Assembly: GCA_963720705.1 (NCBI GenBank)
Contig: CAVRGJ010000002.1
Location: 434,001 to 498,000, forward strand
DNA: 64,000 bases
Origin: DASWJZ01 sp963720705
GTDB lineage: Bacteria; Pseudomonadota; Alphaproteobacteria; Rhizobiales; Afifellaceae
Direction of reading: 5' to 3'
Of this stretch, positions 33,412 to 39,981 are shown piece by piece. The translations under genes and the position numbers were made by a program. Every line of letters starts with the position of its first letter. Positions within the stretch are counted from its first letter, which is position 1. The notes under the pieces were generated by a model that was given only the letters and a program-made list of their open reading frames with translations, had not been told where the DNA came from and searched no databases.

Positions 33412-34233
33412 TCAGGCGTCCTTCCAGGGCAGCCAGGAGCGGCCGGAGGGCGAAAGCGTGAAGATTTCCACTCCGGTCTCGGTGACGCCGACCGTGTGCT
33501 CGAACTGGGCGGAGAGCGAACGGTCGCGTGTGACCGCGGTCCAGCCGTCGGAGAGAAGTTTCACGTGCGGGCGGCCGAGATTGATCATCGGCTCGACCGT
33601 GAAGATCATGCCCGGCTTGATTTCCTGGCCTTCGCCGGACTGACCGTAGTGAAGGACGTTCGGCGGTTCGTGGAAGGCGCGGCCGACGCCGTGCCCGCAA
33701 AAATCGCGCACGACAGAGCAGCGCTGCGCCTCCGCAAAGCTCTGGATGGCGTGGCCGATGTCGCCCATGCGCGCGCCGGGACGGATCACCTCCACCCCGC
33801 GCATCAGGCATTCGTAAGTCACCTCGATCAGCCGCTCGGCGGCGCGCTTCAATTGCCCGGCGGCATACATGCGGCTTAAATCGCCGTGCCAGCCGTCGAG
33901 GACGAAGGTCACGTCGATATTGACGATGTCGCCCTCGCGGAGCGGCTTTTCGTTGGGGATGCCGTGGCAGACGACGTGGTTGACGGAAGTGCAGCTCGAC
34001 TTCCGGTAGCCGCGGTAGTTGAGGGTCGCCGGATAGGCGCCGTGTTTCAGGCCGAAATCGAAGATGAAATCGTCGATTGCCTGGGTCGTGACCCCCGGCT
34101 GCACCAGGTCGTAGAGCTGATCGAGGCATTCGGCGGCGAGCCTGCCGGCCTTGCGCATGCCCTTGAACCCGTCCGGGCCGTAATAGGTGATGGCGTTCGA
34201 CTGGCGGGCGACGCCCGTCATGATTTCCTGCAT
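33412..34233 (-). CDS. map: Type I methionine aminopeptidase
   Basis: A 273-residue pita-bread fold metalloenzyme that removes initiator methionine. Metal ligands are visible: Asp in DIVNIDVTFVLDGWHGDLSR (two Asp), His in CGHGVGRAFHEPP, Glu in IFTVEPMINLG and the final Glu in SAQFEHTVGVTETG. The C-terminus (SPSGRSWLPWKDA) is slightly extended. It heads a map-radC transcript and is divergent from the CinA-domain gene with about 80 bp between them. Confidence 0.96.
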   Translation of the reverse strand: MQEIMTGVARQSNAITYYGPDGFKGMRKAGRLAAECLDQLYDLVQPGVTTQAIDDFIFDFGLKHGAYPATLNYRGYRKSSCTSVNHVVCHGIPNEKPLREGDIVNIDVTFVLDGWHGDLSRMYAAGQLKRAAERLIEVTYECLMRGVEVIRPGARMGDIGHAIQSFAEAQRCSVVRDFCGHGVGRAFHEPPNVLHYGQSGEGQEIKPGMIFTVEPMINLGRPHVKLLSDGWTAVTRDRSLSAQFEHTVGVTETGVEIFTLSPSGRSWLPWKDA

Positions 34234-34314
34234 GGGATCCGGCTCGATCTTGGTTTCGCCCTAAGCTAATGCATCGGCCTCTATCTTTTAAGCGCCTCGG
34301 GCAGGGAAAGATCA

Positions 34315-35043
34315 ATGGCGAATGCGCCGACCGCCGCAGTCCTCGTCATCGGCGACGAGATCCTCTCCGGCCGCACCAAGGACAGGAACATCGGCTTCAT
34401 CGCCGACACCTTGACCGATATCGGCATCGACCTCCTGGAGGTCAGGATCATCGGCGACGGCGAGGCGGCGATTATCGAGGCGGTCCGGGCGCTCTCGGAA
34501 CGCTACGATTTCCTCTTCACGAGCGGCGGCATCGGTCCGACCCACGACGATATCACCGCCGATTGCGTGGCGAAGGCGCTCGGCGTTTCGATTGCCGTCG
34601 ACCAGCGCGCGGTCGATCTTCTATTGCCGTTCTGGAAGGGCCGAGGCATTGAGCCGAATGAGAGCCGGCTCCGCATGGCGCGAATTCCCGAAGGCGCGAC
34701 GCTGATCAAGAATGCCGTCTCCGCCGCGCCTGGGTTCCGCATCAAGAACGTCTTCGTGATGGCCGGCGTACCGGCGATCATGCAGGCGATGATGGACGAG
34801 GTGGTGAAGATGCTGCCGGTCTCCGTGCCGGTCCTCTCCGTCACGATCGAGGCGGGGCGCGGGGAGGGCGAAATCGCGGTGCCGGCCGCGGACGTGCAGA
34901 AGGCATTTCCCTCCGTCCGGATCGGCTCCTATCCCTATCACGACGGGAAGAGGTTCACGACGCGGCTCGTGCTTCGCTCGCGCGATGCCGCGGCGCTCGA
35001 TGCCGCGAAGGCGGCGTTGGAGACGGCGCTGTCGCTTCTCTAA
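34315..35043 (+). CDS. CinA N-terminal (MoaB/MogA-like) domain protein
   Basis: This 242-residue protein is the competence/damage-inducible protein A N-terminal domain alone. It has AAVLVIGDEILSGRTKDRNI, LFTSGGIGPTHDDITADCVA (the MoaB/MogA signature) and VFVMAGVPAIMQAMMDEVVK. The nicotinamide-nucleotide amidase C-terminal domain of full CinA is missing, as is common in Rhizobiales. The fold binds molybdopterin in MogA and hydrolyses ADP-ribose or CoA-type pyrophosphates in CinA; the role here is uncertain. AGGGA lies about 8 nt upstream of the ATG. Confidence 0.9.
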   Translation: MANAPTAAVLVIGDEILSGRTKDRNIGFIADTLTDIGIDLLEVRIIGDGEAAIIEAVRALSERYDFLFTSGGIGPTHDDITADCVAKALGVSIAVDQRAVDLLLPFWKGRGIEPNESRLRMARIPEGATLIKNAVSAAPGFRIKNVFVMAGVPAIMQAMMDEVVKMLPVSVPVLSVTIEAGRGEGEIAVPAADVQKAFPSVRIGSYPYHDGKRFTTRLVLRSRDAAALDAAKAALETALSLL

Positions 35044-35075
35044 TGCGCTCGCGCAGCCGGAGACGGCGGCCGGCG

Positions 35076-35765
35076 TCAGATCGCGTCGAGGATCGCCGCC
35101 GGCTCGATCCGCTGGCGGAAGTCCGGCTCAACGAAGCTCGCCTTGATCCGCCCGTCGGGGGCGACGACGTAGGTGGCGGGGATCGGCACCATCCAGCCGC
35201 TGTTGCCCTGGAACTCTTCGAGGTTCCAATCGATGCTCCGATAGAGCGTGCGAACCTCGTCGCCGCACCAGACGACGAGGCCGAGCGACATCGCGTAAGC
35301 GTTGTCCATGTCGGAGAGCAGCGGGAAGGCGAGGTCGAGCTCCTCCCTGAGCTTGTGCAGATAGCGCTGCCGGTCCGGCGTGATCGCGAGCACCGCGCCG
35401 CCGCGGCGCTCGATCTCGGGCGTGATTGCCCTGAGGCTTTCGAACTCTACGCGGCAATAGGTGCACCAATGGCCACGATTGAGGCTGATGACGATCGCCT
35501 TCGCCGCGCCGAAGTCGCCGAGGCCGACGAGCCGTCCGTCCGCATCGGGCAGCATGAAGGGCGGGAGGATGTCGCCTTTCTTCGGCGCCTGTCCGCCTGC
35601 GGCGCCTGCCCGAAGCCGCGCAACGAGCTTGTCGTAGGCGTCCGCGAAAGCGGGATAATCGGTTCTGACGCGCCGGTTTTCCGACGCCATTTTCCGCGCC
35701 ATCGCGTCTGCCGGCACAGCTTCGTCCGTCACGCCACGTCCTTTCGAAAGCGCGTTCGCAGCCAT
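35076..35765 (-). CDS. Peroxiredoxin-like (AhpC/TSA-Redoxin) protein
   Basis: A 229-residue thioredoxin-fold protein. After an 80-residue N-terminal region comes PPFMLPDADGRLVGLGDFGA, then VISLNRGHWCTYCRVEFESL with a C-x-x-C in the peroxiredoxin position, VLAITPDRQRY and VPIPATYVVAPDGRIKASFV. The WCTYC motif is more thioredoxin-like than the usual PxxxTxxC peroxidatic site, so thiol peroxidase activity is inferred from the family. The start lies at a GTG-ATG pair; the ATG is used here. It is divergent from gpt. Confidence 0.82.
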   Translation of the reverse strand: MAANALSKGRGVTDEAVPADAMARKMASENRRVRTDYPAFADAYDKLVARLRAGAAGGQAPKKGDILPPFMLPDADGRLVGLGDFGAAKAIVISLNRGHWCTYCRVEFESLRAITPEIERRGGAVLAITPDRQRYLHKLREELDLAFPLLSDMDNAYAMSLGLVVWCGDEVRTLYRSIDWNLEEFQGNSGWMVPIPATYVVAPDGRIKASFVEPDFRQRIEPAAILDAI

Positions 35766-35907
35766 CACCTAGCACACGCCCCGGGCGCGAGAAATGCGCC
35801 CCGGCGAAGCACCGCGTCACACCGTGAAGCGCGCGGAAAAGGGTTCGACCTTCGCCGGGCGGCGCGGTATCCCGTCCCCGGACGGTTGGCGTCTTGAGGG
35901 GGCTCGG

Positions 35908-36405
35908 ATGGCGGGCGAAAGAGCGTTCCCGGTTTCCTGGGAGGAGTTTCATCGCGATGCGCGGGCGCTCGCCTGGCGGCTCGCCGAGGCCGGGCCGTTT
36001 TCGGCGATCGTCTGCATCACGCGCGGTGGCCTGGTGCCGGCGGCGATCGTCTCGCGCGAGCTTGAGATCCGCGTCATCGAGACGGTCTGCGTGGCCTCCT
36101 ATCACGACTACAAGAACCAGGGCGAAATTGCTGTTCTGAAGCGGATCGCCGACGCGGTGACCGAGGCGGCCGGGGAGGGCGGCCAAGGCATCCTGATCGT
36201 CGACGACCTCGTCGACACCGGCCGCACCGCCTCGGTCGTGCGCGGCATGCTGCCCAAGGCGCATTTTGCCACCGTCTACGCCAAGCCGCAGGGGCGGCCG
36301 GTGGTCGATACCTTCATCACCGAGGTGTCGCAGGACACCTGGATCTATTTCCCCTGGGACATGGGGTATTCGTTCCAACCGCCGATCAAGGGCGGCGCGG
36401 GGTAG
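35908..36405 (+). CDS. gpt: Xanthine (xanthine-guanine) phosphoribosyltransferase
   Basis: This 165-residue purine-salvage enzyme has the PRPP loop GILIVDDLVDTGRTASVVRG (about 93-112), the N-terminal ITRGGLVPAAIVSRELEIRV and a C-terminal IYFPWDMGYSFQPPI typical of Gpt. It converts xanthine or guanine to the monophosphate at the inner membrane. The ATG at 35908 follows GAGGGGG. It converges with the zinc-ribbon gene, with only 3 bp between the stops. Confidence 0.93.
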   Translation: MAGERAFPVSWEEFHRDARALAWRLAEAGPFSAIVCITRGGLVPAAIVSRELEIRVIETVCVASYHDYKNQGEIAVLKRIADAVTEAAGEGGQGILIVDDLVDTGRTASVVRGMLPKAHFATVYAKPQGRPVVDTFITEVSQDTWIYFPWDMGYSFQPPIKGGAG

Positions 36406-36408
36406 CGA

Positions 36409-37311
36409 TCAGAAATCGCCGGGGCCCAACGCCTCGGTATCGAGGTTGCCGTTTTCCTGCAGGATGAGCTCGATCGTGTAACCCTTGTACTCGCCGTCCT
36501 CCTCGTGGAAGTCGAGCACGTCGAGCGTCTTGGCATACGCCGTTTCGGGACCGAAGAGGTCGGTCAGCCCATACCATGTCGTGCCGCTCGCGTAGCGCAT
36601 CTCGTAGCGGCCGAGCGGGATCGAGACCTCGTTTGAGACGCCGCCCTGCACGTAGATGCCGATGGCGGCGGTATTCGTGCCCTCGTAGACGAGCTTCACG
36701 TAGTAGTCCTCGCCGGGGCTGGTCACTACCGTTAGGGGCGCGAGCGCCTCGTTGCCGGTGTAGTCGTAGAGGATGCCGGGCGTGACCGCCTCGGCGACGA
36801 GGGGCGCGGCGGGCGCCGGCGGCGCAGGTTCGAGGGCGGGTGCCGGCGGCGGCGCCCCCGGTTCAGCCGCCGCCTCCGCAGGCATGGCCTCGGGCTCGGC
36901 GGGTGCGATCTCAGGCTCGACCGAAAGTTCGGGGGCGAGCGCGCCATCCGCCTCGGGCGGCGGCGTCTCATCGTCGTAAGCGGCCGGCCAGTACTGGTCG
37001 AGCCAGTGCGACGGGGAGAGGCCCGCGATTTCAAGCGTCCGGATGTTGGCCTGACGGTCGACGAGAAAGAGCAGAACGGCAGCGACGATCGCGCCGAGGA
37101 CGAAGCCGAGCCGGAACCGCCCGCGCTTCCGCTTCGGGGCTTGCGGCTCGATAATTGCGGCGCGGATGTCGGCCTCGTCGGCAGGCGTGGGGATGGAGAG
37201 TTCCGCGCCACAATGGCCACAGCGCGCCTTCGCCGTCGTGCCGACGGCGGAGGCGGGAATGCGGTTCTTGCCCCCGCACTTTGCGCAGGCGACGATCTCG
37301 TCTTGCGACAC
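36409..37311 (-). CDS. Zinc-ribbon membrane-anchored protein, uncharacterised
   Basis: A 300-residue protein with three parts. An N-terminal CxxC..CxxC zinc ribbon (VACAKCGGKNRIP and ARCGHCGAEL, residues 7-40) is followed by one membrane helix (FVLGAIVAAVLLFLV, about 71-85). A Pro/Ala/Glu-rich linker (about 115-175) leads to a C-terminal beta-rich domain ending LQENGNLDTEALGPGDF. The C-terminal part (YVKLVYEGTNTAAIGIYVQG, IPLGRYEMRYASGTTWYGL) would be periplasmic. I do not recognise its function. A GTG start at 37311 begins right before the zinc ribbon; the frame is open upstream without homology. Confidence 0.72.
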   Translation of the reverse strand: MSQDEIVACAKCGGKNRIPASAVGTTAKARCGHCGAELSIPTPADEADIRAAIIEPQAPKRKRGRFRLGFVLGAIVAAVLLFLVDRQANIRTLEIAGLSPSHWLDQYWPAAYDDETPPPEADGALAPELSVEPEIAPAEPEAMPAEAAAEPGAPPPAPALEPAPPAPAAPLVAEAVTPGILYDYTGNEALAPLTVVTSPGEDYYVKLVYEGTNTAAIGIYVQGGVSNEVSIPLGRYEMRYASGTTWYGLTDLFGPETAYAKTLDVLDFHEEDGEYKGYTIELILQENGNLDTEALGPGDF

Positions 37312-37387
37312 CGAGCCCCCCGAACCCGCCGCCGGTGATTGAAGCAGAACGGCGTGTCGGCGGGAAGATGGCTTGGGGCCCGCGCGG

Positions 37388-38410
37388 CTACCGAGCCTCG
37401 CGCGCGAGCCTTGCGCCGGCACCGAGCGCCTGAAGCTTGGCGAAGGCGATCTCCCAGCGCATCGGCGCCATGCCGCAATTGGTGCAGGGCTGGATGCGTT
37501 CCGGCGGCACGAACTTTGTCGCCGCTTCGATCGTCGCAGCAACTTCCTCGGGGGTCTCGACCTGGTCGCTCGCGACGTCGATCACGCCGACCAGCACATC
37601 CTTGCCTTCAAGCAGCGCGATCAGGTCCATCGGCACGCGCGAATTCTTCGCCTCGATCGATACCTGATCGATGCGGCTCCTTGAAAGCGCCGGGAAGATC
37701 GCCTCGTATTGCCGCCACTCGGAGCCGAGCGTCCCCTTCCAGTCGATGTTCTCCTTGATGCCGTAGCCGTAGCAGATGTGGACCGCGGTCTTGCAGGCGA
37801 GGCCTTCGATCGCGCGGTGCAGCGCCGCGATCCCCCAGTCCTTCACGGCGTCCATGTAAACATTGAAGGCAGGCTCGTCGAACTGGACCACATCGACGCC
37901 GTCCTTCTCAAGCGCACGCGCCTCCTCGTTCAGAAGTGCGGCGAACGCCATCGCCATCTTGGCGCGGTCGCCATAGTGCTCGTCGGCAATGGTGTCGACG
38001 ATGGTCATCGGGCCGGGCATGGTGATCTTCAGACCGCGCGTCGTGTGGGCGCGCGCCAGCTGCGCCTCAATCGCGTGCACGCGGCCCTTCAAGCTCAGCT
38101 CGCCGACAACGCGCGGCACCATCGCGGTGTAGCGGTTGTCGCGAATGCCCATCGCGATCTTGCGGGAAAAATCGATGCCGTCGACGAACTCGAGGAAGCC
38201 GTGCACGAAATGCTGGCGCGATTGCTCGCCGTCGGAGACGATGTCGATGCCGGCATCCTCCTGCAGCTTCAAGACGAGCAGCGTCGCGTCGGCTTTGGCA
38301 CGGGCGAGGTCGTCGCCCTGGAACCGCCACGGCGCCCACAGGCGGTTCGGCTCGGCAAGCCAGAAGGGCTTCGGCAGCGAGCCGGCGATGGTGGTCGGGA
38401 AGAGCGTCAT
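37388..38410 (-). CDS. MetE-core (cobalamin-independent methionine synthase C-terminal domain) protein
   Basis: A 340-residue TIM-barrel protein that corresponds to the catalytic half of MetE. Zinc ligands are visible: His and Cys in AVHICYGYGIKENIDWKG, Glu in VSIEAKNSRVPMDL, and Cys in RIQPCTNCGMAPM. ITMPGPMTIVDT and VVQFDEPAFNVYMD complete the barrel. It lacks the MetE N-terminal half that binds polyglutamyl folate, so the methyl donor may differ, as proposed for other core-MetE proteins. The start at 38410 lacks a clear ribosome site. The gene is single, on the minus strand. Confidence 0.85.
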   Translation of the reverse strand: MTLFPTTIAGSLPKPFWLAEPNRLWAPWRFQGDDLARAKADATLLVLKLQEDAGIDIVSDGEQSRQHFVHGFLEFVDGIDFSRKIAMGIRDNRYTAMVPRVVGELSLKGRVHAIEAQLARAHTTRGLKITMPGPMTIVDTIADEHYGDRAKMAMAFAALLNEEARALEKDGVDVVQFDEPAFNVYMDAVKDWGIAALHRAIEGLACKTAVHICYGYGIKENIDWKGTLGSEWRQYEAIFPALSRSRIDQVSIEAKNSRVPMDLIALLEGKDVLVGVIDVASDQVETPEEVAATIEAATKFVPPERIQPCTNCGMAPMRWEIAFAKLQALGAGARLAREAR

Positions 38411-38448
38411 CGATGCAAGGTTGCCACGGATCGCCGGAGGAGTCCTAG

Positions 38449-38565
38449 GGGAGGCGAGTCCGTGGCGGCATCGTGCTCGGCCGCGCGCTCAACGATGCGG
38501 CGATCCTGCCCAAGCAGATCATGCTCTACCGCGAGCTGATCCGCGCGCTCTTCTTACCCGCCTGA
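38449..38565 (+). pseudogene. Remnant resembling the C-terminus of a TetR-family regulator
   Basis: Between the MetE-core gene and tRNA-Leu a frame closed upstream by TAG (38446-38448) reads RVRGGIVLGRALNDAAILPK, then QIMLYRELIRALFLPA and TGA. The pattern (Gly-Gly-x-x-Leu...Ala, then a hydrophobic helix with YRE.IRALF) resembles the last helix of TetR_C domains. There is no start codon or N-terminal HTH, so if the assignment is right this is a truncated relic beside the tRNA. Confidence 0.4.
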
Positions 38566-38613
38566 GCTTTCGCTTAATCTTTAGTACCGCCCGTCGTAGG
38601 ACGGACGGCAAAA

Positions 38614-38701
38614 GCGGGCGTGGCGAAACCGGTAGACGCAAGGGACTTAAAATCCCTCGGCCCACAAGGCCATGCGGGTTCGACTCCCGCCGCCCGCACC
38701 A
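38614..38701 (+). tRNA. tRNA-Leu (anticodon TAA)
   Basis: An 85-nt cloverleaf plus encoded CCA. The acceptor arms GCGGGCG and CGCCCGC pair fully. The anticodon stem AGGGA/TCCCT encloses CTTAAAA, giving anticodon TAA. A long variable arm (CGGCCCACAAGGCCA) and the T-loop GGTTCGACTCCCGCC confirm a leucine tRNA. It lies next to the PatG-like peptide operon, a common island insertion point. Confidence 0.97.
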
Positions 38702-38729
38702 AACGCAGCCGGCTCGTCGTCTTGCGAAC

Positions 38730-39065
38730 TCAACGGCCCCAGCTGCGCGATTGGCCCGAGTAGGGGCGGCTGAAGCTCATCCGCGCGGCCGGATCGCGGA
38801 GCACCTTCATTGCGACGTTGAGGCGCTCCTCGCTCGACGGCGAGCCGGAGCTGAAGGGCCGGCGCGGGGCGCCTTCGCCTTGCGGCGGCAGCGCGAATGG
38901 CGAGGGGAGCGGCGTCGCGGGCGGAGCAGGGGCCGCAGCCGCGGCGGCGGCGCGCTTTCCCCCTTTGCCGCTTTTCGGCGCTGCATTGTCTTTCGCGGCG
39001 GCTTTCGCCGGCTCCTGCGGCGGGCCGGTGACGCTCTCGGCGCCTATCGGATTTTCCGTTGCCAT
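38730..39065 (-). CDS. Small Ala/Pro-rich protein, last gene of the PatG-like operon
   Basis: A 111-residue unrecognised protein. Residues 1-45 are Ala/Lys/Pro-rich and probably disordered, 46-75 are Pro/Ser-rich, and the C-terminal 35 residues (SEERLNVAMKVLRDPAARMS, then FSRPYSGQSRSWGR) look folded. This segment faintly echoes the ER-(L/M)-x-x-x-M pattern in the leader of the two precursor-like peptides and in the 54-aa protein upstream. AGAGGGA lies before the ATG. It is the most distal gene of the minus-strand run that begins with the protease. Confidence 0.55.
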   Translation of the reverse strand: MATENPIGAESVTGPPQEPAKAAAKDNAAPKSGKGGKRAAAAAAAPAPPATPLPSPFALPPQGEGAPRRPFSSGSPSSEERLNVAMKVLRDPAARMSFSRPYSGQSRSWGR

Positions 39066-39103
39066 GGCGAGGGTCCCTCTGGGCGTTTGCTAAAGGATCG
39101 GAT

Positions 39104-39268
39104 TCATTCGTGCTGGTCGAGCAGGCGCGCGATGATCGGATTTCGTTCCTTGACCATCTCCATCAATCGTTCGTGCGTGACGACGCCCTGCACGATCAAG
39201 GCTTCCGAGGTCGGCTTCGGCCGGGACGCTTGCGTGCGGGCGTCGTGCCCCTTTGCTGTCGGCTGCAT
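39104..39268 (-). CDS. 54-aa small protein in the PatG-like operon
   Basis: A short frame from ATG 39268 to TGA 39104, preceded by GGGAGAG 4 nt upstream. It reads MQPTAKGHDARTQASRPKPT, then SEALIVQGVVTHERLMEMVK and ERNPIIARLLDQHE. The middle (a hydrophobic-Gln-Gly stretch, then HERLMEM and NP) aligns loosely with the leader of the precursor-like peptides (IQCEGI...PERMSEM...NP), which suggests common ancestry. No known family. It lies between peptide 2 and the Ala/Pro-rich gene, in the same direction. Confidence 0.55.
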   Translation of the reverse strand: MQPTAKGHDARTQASRPKPTSEALIVQGVVTHERLMEMVKERNPIIARLLDQHE

Positions 39269-39297
39269 GTTGCTCTCCCTGGGCGGAAGCGGAGAGT

Positions 39298-39321
39298 CGG
39301 GGCCCGATTGGCCGGGCCCCG
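39298..39321 (-). terminator. Stem-loop after precursor-like peptide gene 2
   Basis: CGGGGCCCG (39298-39306) pairs perfectly with CGGGCCCCG (39313-39321), with a 6-nt loop, about 9 bp downstream of the peptide stop. There is no T-run on the minus strand, so it more likely stabilises or attenuates the mRNA than ends it. The copy after peptide gene 1 (39608-39632) is in the same place. Confidence 0.5.
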
Positions 39322-39329
39322 ACGGTTGA

Positions 39330-39521
39330 TCAGAGCAGGCTCAGCAGGGCCGGCGCCACCGTCTTGGCGATATTGCCGATGTCCTTCCAGCCGAACTGCG
39401 GGTTCATCGAACCGCTGACGCCCATCTCCGACATCCGCTCCGGTCCGCGCGCGATGCCCTCGCACTGGATTGGGCGGCGCGCCATCGGGGTGGTGGCGAA
39501 GAAATCAGTGTGCTCAGACAT
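39330..39521 (-). CDS. Precursor-like peptide 2 of the PatG-like system (63 aa)
   Basis: A 63-residue peptide. The N-terminal 45 residues (MSEHTDFFATTPMARRPIQC, then EGIARGPERMSEM, GVSGSMNPQFGW) are nearly the same as in peptide 1. The tail, KDIGNIAKTVAPALLSLL, is hydrophobic, ends in leucines and is entirely different. This leader-constant, tail-variable split is the usual layout of RiPP precursors. GGAG lies 6 nt before the ATG at 39521. It lies downstream of the protease gene and of peptide gene 1 on the same strand. No transporter is adjacent. Confidence 0.7.
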   Translation of the reverse strand: MSEHTDFFATTPMARRPIQCEGIARGPERMSEMGVSGSMNPQFGWKDIGNIAKTVAPALLSLL

Positions 39522-39607
39522 GTGCTTCTCCATTGGCTGCATTGTTAAACTTGCTCTGCTCCGACCCCTCGTCGCCGTGGTGAGGCACTCTCCACGCGCC
39601 AGGAGGA

Positions 39608-39632
39608 GTCGGGGCCTTTGTTCGGTCCCGAC
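39608..39632 (-). terminator. Stem-loop after precursor-like peptide gene 1
   Basis: GTCGGGGCC (39608-39616) pairs with GGTCCCGAC (39624-39632), with one G/T wobble and a 7-nt loop, about 8 bp after the peptide stop. It is the counterpart of the hairpin after peptide gene 2, so gene plus hairpin were duplicated as a unit. No T-run. Confidence 0.45.
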
Positions 39633-39639
39633 AGGGCGA

Positions 39640-39819
39640 TCAGATCATGTCGAGAAGCGTACCGCCCACGGACTTGATCAGCCCGCCCCAGTCAAACTGA
39701 GGGTTGACCGAGCCGCTGACGGCCATCTCGGACATCCGCTCCGGTCCGCGCGCGATACCCTCGCACTGGATCGGACGGCGCGCAGCCGGTGCAGTCGCGA
39801 AGAAATCAGTCTCGTTCAT
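39640..39819 (-). CDS. Precursor-like peptide 1 of the PatG-like system (59 aa)
   Basis: A 59-residue peptide starting MNETDFFATAPAARRPIQCE, then GIARGPERMSEM, AVSGSVNPQFDW and the tail GGLIKSVGGTLLDMI. From TDFFAT to the tryptophan, 36 of 41 residues equal those of peptide 2, while the tails share almost nothing. The tail is Gly-rich and amphipathic. AGGAG lies 7 nt before the ATG at 39819. It is the first gene after the protease, separated by 162 bp that include a hairpin (39955-39974). The single leader cysteine is conserved; the tail has no Cys, Ser or Thr cluster that would suggest azolines or lanthionines. Confidence 0.7.
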   Translation of the reverse strand: MNETDFFATAPAARRPIQCEGIARGPERMSEMAVSGSVNPQFDWGGLIKSVGGTLLDMI

Positions 39820-39954
39820 TTTCGTCTCCTTTCGCTCGTTGTTGCAGCGACGACCAGGTCCCCGCATTAGAAGGCGCGGGCAAGGTCGCCGGCGACATCG
39901 GTGCCCGGAATTCGCCTCGGCACCGCGTGGCGTAGTCGCGCGCCACGTTCTGGG

Positions 39955-39974
39955 CTCCCCGCCGAAGCGGGGAG
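39955..39974 (-). terminator. Stem-loop between the protease and peptide 1 genes
   Basis: CTCCCCGC (39955-39962) pairs with GCGGGGAG (39967-39974) around a 4-nt loop, 7 bp after the protease stop. With no T-run it is more likely a processing or attenuation element that separates protease and peptide expression. Confidence 0.4.
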
Positions 39975-39981
39975 GGCATCC

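Noticed and set aside
38136..39329. Open plus-strand frame running through the tRNA-Leu gene into the PatG-like operon
   Set aside because: It crosses a tRNA and is antisense to better-supported small genes with ribosome sites.
39640..39819. Classical cyanobactin or lanthipeptide precursor
   Set aside because: The tail lacks Cys/Ser/Thr clusters and the known cyanobactin recognition sequences, and no heterocyclase or lanthionine synthetase is nearby.
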